Of a DNA stretch of 64,000 nt, positions 34,763 through 45,051 are shown one piece after another; the stretch's first letter is position 1, and each line of letters opens with the position of its first letter. This DNA comes from Parvularcula oceani (GTDB lineage Bacteria > Pseudomonadota > Alphaproteobacteria > Caulobacterales > Parvularculaceae). The notes under the pieces were generated by a model that saw nothing but the letters and a program-made list of their open reading frames with translations, ran no database searches and had not been told where the DNA came from. Where the stretch lies: the NCBI RefSeq assembly GCF_000733125.1, contig NZ_JPHU01000009.1:86234-150233 (forward strand), in the 5' to 3' direction. The position numbers and the translations under genes were made by a program.

Positions 34763-35437
34763 ATGGCAGAAGAGAAGAAGACGACGAAGAAGAGCACGTC
34801 AAAGCCGAAAGTCGTGCAAGACGACACCAAACAATCTGTTCAGAGCGCGTCCGAGACGGTCAAGAAGACCGCTCAGGAACAGGCCGCCGAGGCCAAGCAG
34901 GCCGCGACCGAAGCGGTCAATCAGGCCAAGACCGAAGCGAAGACCCGCTTCGAGGACGCCAAGAGCCAGGCGCAGCAGCGCGCGAGCGAAGAAGTCGAGA
35001 CCCGCAAGCAGCAGGCGTCCGGCGCGCTCGGTCAGACGGCGAGCGACCTGCGCCGCGCAGCCGGCGACGCCGAGCAGAACTGGATGTCCTCGGCCTTCGA
35101 GACGGCCGCCTCGCAACTCGAGAACGTCTCGCGCTCGATCGAGAACAAGTCGCCCTCCGAACTCCAGCAGACCGTCCGCAATGCGGCGCGCAACCATCCG
35201 GGCCTGTTCCTGGCCGGCTGCTTCGCTGCCGGCGTCGCGATCAGCCGCACGCTCCGCGTGGCGGGCGAAGAAGCGTTCGAGGACGATTATGACAGCGGCC
35301 GCCGCGCCGGCACCCCGGCGACGACGAGCTATGCCGCCAATGCCCCCGCCAGAACGACCGGTTCGAGCTATGGGGCAGCCGCTGGAACGACGGGCACGGC
35401 CGGCACCACGGTCAGCAGCGACACGACGCGGCGCTAG
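34763..35437 (+). CDS. Ala/Lys-rich coiled-coil membrane-associated protein (nutrient-deprivation-induced type)
   Basis: 224 residues. The N-terminus is Lys/Thr-rich, followed by a long Ala/Gln/Lys/Glu helix (about 20-95) with heptad-like A-x-x-A-x repeats and a helical region to about 150. A single Gly/Ala membrane segment (about 148-165, P-G-L-F-L-A-G-C-F-A-A-G-V) precedes a Ser/Thr/Gly-rich tail. Start set by AGGAGG at 34750. It is first in a gene set with a holin-like and a DUF3618 protein. Function unknown; probably envelope stress. Confidence 0.65.
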   Translation: MAEEKKTTKKSTSKPKVVQDDTKQSVQSASETVKKTAQEQAAEAKQAATEAVNQAKTEAKTRFEDAKSQAQQRASEEVETRKQQASGALGQTASDLRRAAGDAEQNWMSSAFETAASQLENVSRSIENKSPSELQQTVRNAARNHPGLFLAGCFAAGVAISRTLRVAGEEAFEDDYDSGRRAGTPATTSYAANAPARTTGSSYGAAAGTTGTAGTTVSSDTTRR

Positions 35438-35446
35438 GAGGGATCT

Positions 35447-35998
35447 ATGGCCACGGAACATCGAGACGCGACGGACAGGCCAACCGGAGCCTATAAAGGC
35501 ACCGGCGAGGCCAGATCCGGGAATGACGAGCACGGGACCCATCGCGAGACGGCCTACAAGGCCGAGAGCGTTCGCACGAACGCCGCGCCGGGCGAGGGCA
35601 GGACGCGCGCCTATGCCTCGACGACCGACCGGTCCGTCGGCGCGCTGATCAGCGAGCTTCTGTCCGACACCTCGCGCATGGTGCGCGACGAGGTCCGGCT
35701 GGCAAAGGCGGAGGTCGGATCGAAGGTCGATCAGGCCCGGCACGGCGTGGTCAACACCGCGGTCGGCGCCGGGATCCTCCTGATCTCGCTGATCTTCCTG
35801 CTGCTGGCGGTCGTCTACGCCCTGTCCACCTTCATGCCGCCCTGGCTCGCCGCGCTCATCGTCGGCGGCGTCATGGCAGCGATCGGCTACATCATGCTGA
35901 AGAAGGGCATGGACGAGCTCAAAGCCAAGAATCTCGCGCCGCAGAAGACTCAGAAGAATCTTTCGCGCGACGCACACATGGTCAAGGAGTCCGTATAA
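35447..35998 (+). CDS. Phage-holin-family (DUF1469/YqjE-like) membrane protein
   Basis: 183 residues. A polar, Thr/Ala-rich N-terminal 60 residues leads to an amphipathic helix (D-E-V-R-L-A-K-A-E-V) and two membrane helices (about 105-125 and 130-150), the Actinobacteriophage-holin-like III or YqjE plan. Despite the name it is a chromosomal envelope protein, not part of a phage here. It starts 9 bases after the previous gene, with GGAGGG as RBS. Confidence 0.8.
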   Translation: MATEHRDATDRPTGAYKGTGEARSGNDEHGTHRETAYKAESVRTNAAPGEGRTRAYASTTDRSVGALISELLSDTSRMVRDEVRLAKAEVGSKVDQARHGVVNTAVGAGILLISLIFLLLAVVYALSTFMPPWLAALIVGGVMAAIGYIMLKKGMDELKAKNLAPQKTQKNLSRDAHMVKESV

Positions 35999-37170
35999 TG
36001 AAGAACGACAACATCCAGGCAATCGAGCGCGACCTCGAGGAAACGCGGGCGCGCACCGAAAGCACGATCCAGGCGCTGCAGGACAAGCTCCAGCCCCGGG
36101 CCGTGATCGACGAGGCGACCCGCTTCTTCAAAGGCACCGATAGCGGCGCCTATGCCGAAGACGTGACGCGCGCCGCCCTCGCCCAGGCGCGGGAAAATCC
36201 GCTTCCCCTCATCCTGATGGGTGCGGGTGCGGCGCTTCTCGCGACCAAGCGTCCGGGCCGTCCGAAATACATCCACGACACGGCCGGCGCCTATGCGGGC
36301 GACAGCCTCGTCGCGGCGGATGCAGAATATGCGGCCGCCTATGAGGACAGCCGCGAGCTCGAGACGCTGTACGACGCGGAATACGAAGACACGCACCGCA
36401 TCGTCGGCTCCGCCGATGCCATCGACCGGACTTATACCCGGCTCGATGACGAGGACGAAGACGCTTATCAGAACCGCCTTTACGAGGCGCGCGGCAAGGC
36501 GTTCTCGGTGGAGCGCAAGTCCGGCGAGGACGAGAAGTCCTTCCGCAAGCGGATCGATGACCGCCTGTCGAGCGCGAAGGCGAAGGCGAAGGAATATGGC
36601 GAGCGCGCCAACTCCTTCCGCCGCCGTCAGACGGATCGGGCCTCCGGCCTCTACCACAAGGCGGGCGAGCGTTCGCACAGCCTCTATGAAGGCGGCCGCG
36701 ACCGCGCTGGCGCATTCGCTTCGGGCACACGGGACCGCGCGGGTGCCTTCGCGCATGGAACGGCGGACCGGGCCGGTGATCTCGCCCATGGCACGCAGGA
36801 TGCGGCCCGGCGCGGCGTCGAGAAGACGACCGATTTCTACGAGAGCAATCCGCTCGCAGCCGCGCTCGTCGCGGTCGCGGCCGGGGCCCTCACCGGCTCG
36901 TTCTTCCATTCGACCCGCCAGGAGCGGCGGGCCCTCGGCGGCGTCGGCCATGACATCAACGAGGCTGCGCAGCGCCTGAACGAGCAGGCGAACCGCAAGG
37001 TGGCCGAATATGCCGAGGCGACCGAGGAGTTCGTCGAGGAAATGAGCGGCGAAGCCAAGGCGGCCGAGGATCGCCTGAAGGAGAAAGCCTCCGCCGAGAC
37101 CGCGCCGAATTCGGACAAGAGCGGCTATACGCCCGCTTCGCAGACGACGAGCAATAAGAGCACGTCCTGA
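35998..37170 (+). CDS. DUF3618 domain protein with long charged helical region
   Basis: 390 residues. The N-terminus (I-Q-A-I-E-R-D-L-E-E-T-R-A-R, about 6-19) is the DUF3618 signature. A short membrane segment lies near 70-82. Residues 200-265 contain tandem R-D-R-A-G-A-F-A-x-G-T repeats. A second hydrophobic segment (about 285-303) and a charged C-terminal helix follow. The ATG overlaps the preceding stop (TAATG). It is probably an envelope-stress structural protein; its role is not established. Confidence 0.75.
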   Translation: MKNDNIQAIERDLEETRARTESTIQALQDKLQPRAVIDEATRFFKGTDSGAYAEDVTRAALAQARENPLPLILMGAGAALLATKRPGRPKYIHDTAGAYAGDSLVAADAEYAAAYEDSRELETLYDAEYEDTHRIVGSADAIDRTYTRLDDEDEDAYQNRLYEARGKAFSVERKSGEDEKSFRKRIDDRLSSAKAKAKEYGERANSFRRRQTDRASGLYHKAGERSHSLYEGGRDRAGAFASGTRDRAGAFAHGTADRAGDLAHGTQDAARRGVEKTTDFYESNPLAAALVAVAAGALTGSFFHSTRQERRALGGVGHDINEAAQRLNEQANRKVAEYAEATEEFVEEMSGEAKAAEDRLKEKASAETAPNSDKSGYTPASQTTSNKSTS

Positions 37171-37192
37171 GCGATCTGCGGCATTGAACAAG

Positions 37193-37220
37193 AAAGGGCG
37201 GCCTTGGGGCCGCCCTTTTT
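37193..37220 (+). terminator. Rho-independent terminator after DUF3618 gene
   Basis: Stem AAGGGCGGCC/GGCCGCCCTT with a 4-base loop, then T-run. Upstream A residues may let it also act for the convergent obgE. Confidence 0.88.
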
Positions 37221-37236
37221 CATGTCCGTGCGCCGA

Positions 37237-38819
<1,583 letters not shown>

Positions 38820-38828
38820 GGCGGAAAC

Positions 38829-38857
38829 AAAAAAGGGAGGGCGGACGCCCTCCCTTC
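38829..38857 (-). terminator. Terminator after rpmA
   Basis: On the minus strand an approximately 10-bp stem of AAGGGAGGGC and its complement is followed by TTTTTTGTTT. It separates rplU-rpmA from the GNAT-obgE pair. Confidence 0.85.
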
Positions 38858-38877
38858 GCACGAGAGCGGCGGGCTGC

Positions 38878-39144
38878 CTATTCGGCGGCCGCGAGCGCCT
38901 CGACGCTGACGACCTTGCGGTCGTCCTTGGTCGTGCGGAAGACGACATTGCCTTCGACCAGCGCGAAGATCGTGTGATCCTTGCCGAGGCCGACATTGGT
39001 GCCGGGCATGATCTTCGTGCCGCGCTGGCGGACGATGATGTTGCCGGGGATGACGGCTTCGCCGCCGTATTTCTTGACGCCGAGGCGGCGTCCTGCGGAG
39101 TCGCGACCGTTGCGTGACGAGCCGCCTGCCTTCTTGTGTGCCAT
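38878..39144 (-). CDS. rpmA: 50S ribosomal protein L27
   Basis: 88 residues with the invariant start [32 protein letters not shown] and G-L-G-K-D-H-T. L27 reaches the peptidyl-transferase centre. It follows rplU by 47 bases. Confidence 0.98.
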   Translation of the reverse strand: MAHKKAGGSSRNGRDSAGRRLGVKKYGGEAVIPGNIIVRQRGTKIMPGTNVGLGKDHTIFALVEGNVVFRTTKDDRKVVSVEALAAAE

Positions 39145-39191
39145 GACGTATGTCTCCTGCGCGCAATGCGCGTGGCTGATGGGTTGTCGGC

Positions 39192-39506
39192 TCAGGCGCC
39201 GGTTTTGATGTCCTCGATCCGCAGGACGGTCATGTGCTGGCGATGACCCTTCTTGCGGCGATAGTTCTGGCGACGGCGCTTCTTGAAGACGATGACCTTC
39301 TTGTCGCGCGCCTGCTCCACGATGGAGGCGGTGACGCTGGCGCCGGCGACCGTAGGGGCGCCGATCTGCGGGTTGTCGCCGCCAAGCATCAGGACCTCGT
39401 CCAGGGTGACGCTGTCACCGGCTTCGCCGTCGAGCTTCTCGACCTTGATGACGTCGCCGCTGGCGACACGGTACTGCTTGGCGCCGGTCTTAACGACTGC
39501 GAACAT
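39192..39506 (-). CDS. rplU: 50S ribosomal protein L21
   Basis: 104 residues starting [14 protein letters not shown]. The C-terminal [15 protein letters not shown] is the L21 signature. The ATG at 39506 gives the family start; upstream in-frame codons to 39719 are not coding. Confidence 0.97.
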   Translation of the reverse strand: MFAVVKTGAKQYRVASGDVIKVEKLDGEAGDSVTLDEVLMLGGDNPQIGAPTVAGASVTASIVEQARDKKVIVFKKRRRQNYRRKKGHRQHMTVLRIEDIKTGA

Positions 39507-39598
39507 ATGCAAACTTTCTTTTCGCTCGGGCCGCGCCCCCATGGTGCGGCCAGCCTTCTTCGATCCCGCGTTCTGATGCGCGGGTTCGGACGGCTGCG

Positions 39599-39625
39599 CG
39601 TAAAGGAAGGCGCCTTTTCGGTCAA
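39599..39625 (-). promoter_or_regulatory. Possible rplU-rpmA promoter
   Basis: TTGACC and TTTACG with a 15-base gap on the minus strand, about 95 bases before the rplU ATG. The -10 match is weak. Confidence 0.3.
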
Positions 39626-39643
39626 GATGGCACACGAGGCCGG

Positions 39644-39671
39644 TTGAGCGCCCGGCCGCGCGCGCTAGCTC
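39644..39671 (+). promoter_or_regulatory. Promoter of the yghU-like gene
   Basis: TTGAGCG, 13 bases, GCTAGCTC: seven of eight positions of GCTANAWC and a good -35, 35 bases before the ATG at 39706. Confidence 0.5.
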
Positions 39672-39705
39672 CCGCCGAGGACCGGCTTTGCGAAGGATCA
39701 CCACG

Positions 39706-40563
39706 ATGAGCGACAGCACCTACACCCCGCCGAAAGTCTGGACATGGGATCAGGAATCGGGCGGCCGCTTCGCCAAGATCAACCGGCCCGTCTCGGGCGC
39801 GACGCATGACAAGGCGCTGCCGGTCGGGGAGCATCCGCTCCAGCTCTATTCGCTCGCGACCCCCAATGGCGTGAAGGTCACCGTGATGCTCGAGGAGCTT
39901 TTGGCGGCCGGACATGCGGATGCCGAATACGACGCCTGGACCATAGATATCGGCGAGGGCGATCAGTTCGGCAGCGGCTTCGTCGCGGTCAATCCGAACT
40001 CGAAGATCCCGGCATTGGTGGACCGCAGCACGACGCCGGAGACGCATCTGTTCGAGTCGGGCTCGATCCTCGTCCACCTTGCGGAGAAGTTCGGCGCCTT
40101 CCTGCCCGAAAGCGGCTCCGCGCGGACCGAAACCTTCAACTGGCTGTTCTGGCAGATGGGCTCGGCCCCCTTCCTCGGCGGCGGCTTCGGCCATTTCTAT
40201 GCCTATGCGCCGGAGAAATACGAATATCCGATCAACCGCTACACGATGGAGGTGAAGCGCCAGCTCGACGTGCTGGACAAGCAGCTCGGCCGGAGCGCCT
40301 TCCTCGCGGGCGATGACTATACGATCGCGGACATCGCGAACTGGCCCTGGTATGGCGGGCTCGTTCTCGGCCAGCTCTACGACGCGGGAGAGTTCCTGCA
40401 GGTCGAGGAATACGAGAACCTCCGGCGCTGGGCGGAGACGATCAGAGCGCGCCCTGCGGTCGAGCGGGGCCGGATCGTCAACAAGACCTTCGGCGACGAG
40501 AACCGTCAGCTGCGCGAGCGGCACAGCGCGGCGGATATCGACGCCGTGCTGAAGCGGAACTGA
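39706..40563 (+). CDS. yghU: Glutathione-dependent disulfide-bond oxidoreductase (YghU type)
   Basis: 285-residue GST-fold protein. The N-terminal extension (Y-T-P-P-K-V-W-T-W, about 5-13) and N-R-P-V-S-G-A-T-H are YghU features. The thioredoxin-like domain contains T-P-N-G-V-K-V-T-V (about 57) and N-P-N-S-K-I-P-A-L, then E-S-G-S-I-L. The C-terminal helical domain has [13 protein letters not shown]. The ATG at 39706 was chosen over a codon at 39688 because it gives the family start. Confidence 0.93.
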   Translation: MSDSTYTPPKVWTWDQESGGRFAKINRPVSGATHDKALPVGEHPLQLYSLATPNGVKVTVMLEELLAAGHADAEYDAWTIDIGEGDQFGSGFVAVNPNSKIPALVDRSTTPETHLFESGSILVHLAEKFGAFLPESGSARTETFNWLFWQMGSAPFLGGGFGHFYAYAPEKYEYPINRYTMEVKRQLDVLDKQLGRSAFLAGDDYTIADIANWPWYGGLVLGQLYDAGEFLQVEEYENLRRWAETIRARPAVERGRIVNKTFGDENRQLRERHSAADIDAVLKRN

Positions 40564-40594
40564 CCGCCCCTGCCCGCCGCGCGCGGCATGAACG

Positions 40595-41752
40595 TCACGG
40601 CTGGCGGTAGCGGGCGGCGGCGCAGGGCCGAGCGCCCGCGGCCCGCGGATCGTCGCTGTAGGCGGCGAGAGCGATCTCGTAAGGCCCGCCATCGTTCGGT
40701 GCGAAGCCGATGGCGAGGTGGCGCGGCGCCTGCCCCTCGCAGACGGCCACATCGCCCGGCGCGCCCTCGATCCTCTCGATCCGCCTGATCCCGACCAGGC
40801 TGTCAGGCCGGACGTCCAGCGCCTCCGACAGCCCCGAGCGGCCAGCCTCGACGAGGTCCAGCGGCACCGTCCGCAGGACGGCCCGCCCCAGCCCCACGGC
40901 ATAGCCTTCGAAGACGAGGTCGGCATCGGTCAGCTCCGGCGCGCCCGAGATCGGCTCGAAGCGGCCCGAATGGCTCGGCGGCGTCTCGGCGCCCCCGATA
41001 TGAGCATCCGCATCACCCGGCACCTCTTGCGCATCCGCCAGCCAGGTGAGGCTGAGAGCGAGGCCGGGAGAGGCGGTGTTGAGAAGACCGTCCGAGGGTA
41101 CGCCCGCGGCATGCAGGAGGTCCGCCACCCAGTGATTGCAGTTCTGGGCGAGGTCGCTCCGGGCATGGCCGAGAAAGAACTGGCTGCCGGGGTCGCGGCC
41201 CCGCCCGGCCGCGACCGGATGACCGTCCCGCAGCGCGAAGGATGCGTTCAGGCGCTCGACGAGCGCCCGCGCCCCCTCCTCCGACAGCTCCAGCGCGAGA
41301 ACGGCCTTGCCGGAGCTTTCGGGAGTGGGCGCCTGCGGCTCGGGATCGAGTTCGACGACCGACGGACTGTTCGGCTCGAGCATGGAACGCGCGAAGTCCA
41401 GAAGGCGGGCCGCCGTCATGCCGCGCTCCCGGTAATAGTCCTCGTCGCCCCAGCCGAGGACAACCCATTCGCCCTCTCCGAGGACGCCGAGGGCCTCGGC
41501 GGCAGGACCGCCCGCCTCCGCGATGACCTTTCGCGGGATGGCGAGGTCCGCATGCATCCACCGATAGGACAGCGAGACCCGCACCGGCACGGTCGCAGCG
41601 GCACCAGAAGGCGGATAGAGAGCGGGCTTCGCCGGACGATAGCTCGCAAGGCCGAGCGCGAGCAGGAGGATGGCGAGACCCGCGAGGAACAGGCCGATCG
41701 CGCGCAGGCGCCGCGGCCGGTTGTCCGCTGTCCGGTTTACATGTCGGGAAAT
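40595..41752 (-). CDS. DUF2459-like membrane-anchored protein with C-terminal extension; start codon uncertain
   Basis: From the first standard start (GTG, 41590) the protein has 331 residues, but the frame stays open to a TGA at 41813-41815. Before the GTG it encodes a convincing membrane anchor (R-R-L-R-A-I-G-L-F-L-A-G-L-A-I-L-L-L-A-L-G-L). No ATG, GTG or TTG occurs in that stretch. AAGGAG (41761-41766) stands 8 bases before an ATT at 41752, the start used here (385 residues). Residues after the anchor resemble DUF2459 (W-M-H-A-D-L-A-I-P, G-W-G-D-E-D-Y-Y, N-C-N-H-W). The last 110 residues form an extra domain of unknown type. Function unknown. Confidence 0.55.
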   Translation of the reverse strand: MSRHVNRTADNRPRRLRAIGLFLAGLAILLLALGLASYRPAKPALYPPSGAAATVPVRVSLSYRWMHADLAIPRKVIAEAGGPAAEALGVLGEGEWVVLGWGDEDYYRERGMTAARLLDFARSMLEPNSPSVVELDPEPQAPTPESSGKAVLALELSEEGARALVERLNASFALRDGHPVAAGRGRDPGSQFFLGHARSDLAQNCNHWVADLLHAAGVPSDGLLNTASPGLALSLTWLADAQEVPGDADAHIGGAETPPSHSGRFEPISGAPELTDADLVFEGYAVGLGRAVLRTVPLDLVEAGRSGLSEALDVRPDSLVGIRRIERIEGAPGDVAVCEGQAPRHLAIGFAPNDGGPYEIALAAYSDDPRAAGARPCAAARYRQP

Positions 41753-41897
41753 CTTCGGCGCTCCTTTTTCGAAGGACTGGCGCGCCGAGCCTCGGCGCGC
41801 GGCCCCGCCGGCTCAAGAGCAGGAAACAGGCCTTCTGCGCCACGCGACCGCAGCGCCCCTTCCGACTCGCTCACGTTCCAGCTAGCTCGGTCCGGTC

Positions 41898-43370
41898 ATG
41901 CGTGACCTGCGCCCCGTCCTCCTCGTGATCGGCATCTTCATCACCACGCTGGGCGGGGTGATGCTGGTGCCCCTGATCGCCGACCTGCTCCAGACCGGCC
42001 CCAGAGCCGAGGACTGGAAGGGGTTCGGCCTGTCCGCCATGGGTTCGATCGGGCTCGGGGCGGCGCTGACGGCGGCGAGCTGGGGCCGCATCGAACGGAT
42101 CACCGCGCGGCAGGGCTTTCTTCTCACCACCTTGTCCTGGCTCGCCCTCGTCTTCGCGGCCGCCATGCCGTTCTGGCTCGGCAGCGTGGGGCTTTCCTTC
42201 ACCGATGCCTTTTTCGAGGCGATGTCGGGCCTCACCACGACGGGCGCGACGGTCGTGGTCGGGCTCGACGACGCCCCGACGGGCTTTATTCTCTGGCGGT
42301 CGATCCTGCAATGGATCGGCGGCATCGGCGTGATCATCATGGCCATCGCCGTGCTGCCTTTCCTGTCGGTCGGCGGGATGCAGCTCTTCCGCCTCGAAAG
42401 CTCCGACCGGTCCGAGAAGATCCTGCCCGGCGCGAGCCAGCTCGCAGCGGCGATCTTCAGCCTCTATGTCGGCCTGTCGGTGCTGTGCTTCATTTTGTAC
42501 TGGGCGCTCGGCATGTCCGCCTTCGACGCGGTCAACCACGCGATGACCACCATCGCCACCGGCGGCTATTCCACCAAGGACGCCTCCTTCGGCTATTTCC
42601 TGTCCGCCGAGGGCATCAAGGGACCTGTCGATCTCGTCGCGGTCGTCTTCATGATTCTCGGCTCGCTGCCCTTCGGCCTCTACGTGCTGGCCTTGCGCGG
42701 GCGGGTCCTCGCGCCCGCGCGCGACGATCAGGTGCAGTTCTTCCTGGCCGCCGCCGCGATCTTCGTGGCCGTCATCGCCTTCCGGATCATCGTCATCTTC
42801 GACTTCTCCTTGTTCCAGGGCTTCCGCCTCGCCGCCTTCAATGTCGTCTCGATCATGACGGGAACGGGCTATGCGACGACCGATTACGGGGTCTGGGGGC
42901 CCTTCGCGGTCGGGTTCTTCTTCGCGATCATGTTCGTCGGCGGCTGCGCTGGCTCCACCTCCTGCGGCCTCAAGATCTTCCGGCTCCAGGTCGCGCTCGC
43001 CGCGCTGCTGGTCTATGCCAAGCGCCTCGCCCATCCCCATCGCGTCACCGTGGCGCGCTATAACGGCCGGCCGCTGACGGAGGACATCTTCGTGTCCGTC
43101 CTCAGCTTCTTCTTCATCTATTTCGCCGTTTTCGCGACCGTGGCGGTCGCGCTGTCCCTCTTCCAGCTCGATGCGGTGACGGCCCTGTCTGCGGCGGGAT
43201 CTGCCGTGGCGAATGTCGGGCCGGGCCTCGGCGAGATCGTGGGGCCCGCGGGCAATTACGCGCCGCTGCCCGCAGGCGCGAAATGGATCCTGGCGAGCGC
43301 CATGCTGCTCGGCCGCCTCGAGCTTCTCACCGTGCTCGTCCTCTTCGTGCCGAGCTTCTGGTCGCGCTGA
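41898..43370 (+). CDS. trkH: TrkH family potassium uptake protein
   Basis: 490 residues with about ten membrane helices in four M1-P-M2-like units. Selectivity-filter positions are visible as T-T-T-G-A-T near 114, T-T-I-A-T-G-G near 219, T-G-T-G near 318 and A-V-A-N-V-G-P-G near 435. It pairs with a TrkA gating protein, which is not in the window. No Shine-Dalgarno is apparent before the ATG. It is convergent with phoB. Confidence 0.92.
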   Translation: MRDLRPVLLVIGIFITTLGGVMLVPLIADLLQTGPRAEDWKGFGLSAMGSIGLGAALTAASWGRIERITARQGFLLTTLSWLALVFAAAMPFWLGSVGLSFTDAFFEAMSGLTTTGATVVVGLDDAPTGFILWRSILQWIGGIGVIIMAIAVLPFLSVGGMQLFRLESSDRSEKILPGASQLAAAIFSLYVGLSVLCFILYWALGMSAFDAVNHAMTTIATGGYSTKDASFGYFLSAEGIKGPVDLVAVVFMILGSLPFGLYVLALRGRVLAPARDDQVQFFLAAAAIFVAVIAFRIIVIFDFSLFQGFRLAAFNVVSIMTGTGYATTDYGVWGPFAVGFFFAIMFVGGCAGSTSCGLKIFRLQVALAALLVYAKRLAHPHRVTVARYNGRPLTEDIFVSVLSFFFIYFAVFATVAVALSLFQLDAVTALSAAGSAVANVGPGLGEIVGPAGNYAPLPAGAKWILASAMLLGRLELLTVLVLFVPSFWSR

Positions 43371-43376
43371 GCGCCC

Positions 43377-44063
43377 TCAGGTCTCCAGGGCGTAGCCGGC
43401 GGAGCGGACGGTCCTGATGGGGTCGTCATGTCCGTGCTTGCACAGCGCCTTGCGCAGGCGCCCGATATGCACGTCCACGGTGCGCGCCTCGACGAAGACG
43501 TCGGACCCCCAGACCGCATTGAGGAGCTGTTCCCGGCTGAAGACCCGGCCGGGGTTCTGGATCAGGTGGTCGAGAAGGCGGAACTCGGTCGGGCCGAGAT
43601 GGATCTCCGTCTCGCCGCGCCGGACCCGGTGGGCGGCGCGGTCGACGGCGATATCGCCGGCGGTGACGGTCTCGGCGACCAGAGCGGGGCGGATGCGGCG
43701 CAGCACGGCGCGGATGCGCGCCGCCAGCTCGCCCATCGAGAACGGCTTGGTCAGATAGTCGTCGGCCCCCATGTCGAGGCCGCGAATGCGGTCCGCCTCC
43801 TCGCCCCGCGCGGTCAGCATGACGATCGGGATGTTCTGCGTCTCGTGCTTGGAGCGCACGCGGCGGCAGACCTCGATCCCCGACACGTTGGGCAGCATCC
43901 AGTCGAGCACGATGACGTCCGGGCGGTCCTCCTCGATCTTCAGGAGGGCCTCCTCGCCGTCGCCGACCAGGGTGACCTCGAAGCCTTCCTTGCCCAGATT
44001 GTAGTCGAGCAGCGCCTGCAGCGCCTCTTCATCCTCGACGACGAGCACTCGGGTGGCGGCCAT
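43377..44063 (-). CDS. phoB: Phosphate regulon response regulator PhoB
   Basis: 228 residues. The receiver domain has the acidic pair E-D-E-E near 10, phospho-Asp in V-I-V-L-D-W-M-L-P (about 54) and Lys in L-T-K-P-F. A winged-helix OmpR/PhoB output domain follows (about 130-225; F-R-L-L-D-H-L-I-Q-N-P, D-V-H-I-G-R-L-R-K). It is downstream of phoU on the same strand (9-base gap), which supports PhoB rather than another OmpR-type regulator. PhoR and Pst genes are not seen downstream. Confidence 0.93.
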   Translation of the reverse strand: MAATRVLVVEDEEALQALLDYNLGKEGFEVTLVGDGEEALLKIEEDRPDVIVLDWMLPNVSGIEVCRRVRSKHETQNIPIVMLTARGEEADRIRGLDMGADDYLTKPFSMGELAARIRAVLRRIRPALVAETVTAGDIAVDRAAHRVRRGETEIHLGPTEFRLLDHLIQNPGRVFSREQLLNAVWGSDVFVEARTVDVHIGRLRKALCKHGHDDPIRTVRSAGYALET

Positions 44064-44072
44064 GATGTTCTC

Positions 44073-44792
44073 CTAGTGAGGCGCGACGGCGATGGTTCCC
44101 GTCACATCCTTCTTGACCCGCTCATTGGCGAGCTCCTCTCCGGTCAGGGAGAAATGCACCCGCTCCGCGATATTGGTCGCGTGGTCGCCGATCCGCTCGA
44201 AATTCTTCGCCACGAAGACGAGCTGTGTGCAGGCGGACACCAAGGCGGGCTGTTCCGTCATAACGCCGAGGATCTCGCGGAAGACCGAATTATAAAGATC
44301 GTCGATGCGGTCGTCGCCATTGCGCACCGCGCGGGCCGCCTGGGGATCGCTGCGGAACAGGGCATCGAGGCTGCCGGAGAACTGCCGCAGGGCGATATTG
44401 CCCATGCGCACCACGGGAGAGAGAGCGGCCTGGCTGGCAGCGCCCGGGTCCTCCCGCGCGATCAGCGGCGAGCGCTTGGCCGTGTTCTTGGCGAGGTCGC
44501 CGATCCGCTCCATCTCGGCGGCGATCTTCACCGCCGTCATGGCGCGGCGCAGCTCATCCGGGGGCAGGCGCCGCTGCTCGAGCAGGGTCATCACCTCGCG
44601 CTCGACTACGCGCTCGCGCGCATCCGTCTCGACGTCGCGATCGCGCACGGTGCGCGCCAGCTGCTCGTCGCGCCGTTCGAAGGCGCTGATCGCATCGCGC
44701 AGCTGCTGCTCGACGTAACCGCCCATCGTGGCGATGGCGATGTCGATGCGCTCGAAATGCGCGGCGGTGGATCGAAGTATGCGAAAGGCCAT
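44073..44792 (-). CDS. phoU: Phosphate signalling complex protein PhoU
   Basis: 239 residues from the ATG at 44792 (AGGAG eight bases upstream); the reading frame opens earlier but without family sequence. Two PhoU three-helix repeats each carry a metal-binding E-R-I-G-D motif (about 105 and 205). PhoU links the Pst transporter to the PhoR kinase. Pst genes, usually upstream, are absent; the gene upstream on this strand is the fasciclin gene. Confidence 0.93.
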   Translation of the reverse strand: MAFRILRSTAAHFERIDIAIATMGGYVEQQLRDAISAFERRDEQLARTVRDRDVETDARERVVEREVMTLLEQRRLPPDELRRAMTAVKIAAEMERIGDLAKNTAKRSPLIAREDPGAASQAALSPVVRMGNIALRQFSGSLDALFRSDPQAARAVRNGDDRIDDLYNSVFREILGVMTEQPALVSACTQLVFVAKNFERIGDHATNIAERVHFSLTGEELANERVKKDVTGTIAVAPH

Positions 44793-44985
44793 GCCTGCTC
44801 CTGACGGCGCGGGGAATGCCCGATTTGTGTGACAGCTTCTTGTCAGCGCAGGCCGATCCGTCCCGTCTCCGCCGCGCCGGATCACGCAGGATAGGCGCGC
44901 TGTGTGCGCCTGTCCAGCGAAGGGTCGAGAGAGGGCCTGTGCAAGGCCGGGCCGCGGAACGATGCCCCAGGCGCCTCGCCCGGCA

Positions 44986-45022
44986 CAAAAAAAACCGGCA
45001 GGCGGGAGACCCGCCTGCCGGT
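44986..45022 (-). terminator. Strong terminator after the fasciclin gene
   Basis: A perfect 13-bp stem (ACCGGCAGGCGGG and complement) with a 3-base loop, followed on the minus strand by eight T. It insulates phoU from upstream transcription. Confidence 0.92.
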
Positions 45023-45051
45023 CGGAAGCTGCCTTGCCGGCGCGGAGCGCG

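Noticed and set aside
35447..35998. Holin-like protein as evidence of a prophage
   Set aside because: No integrase, capsid, lysin or att-like repeats are nearby; this family is common in chromosomal stress operons.
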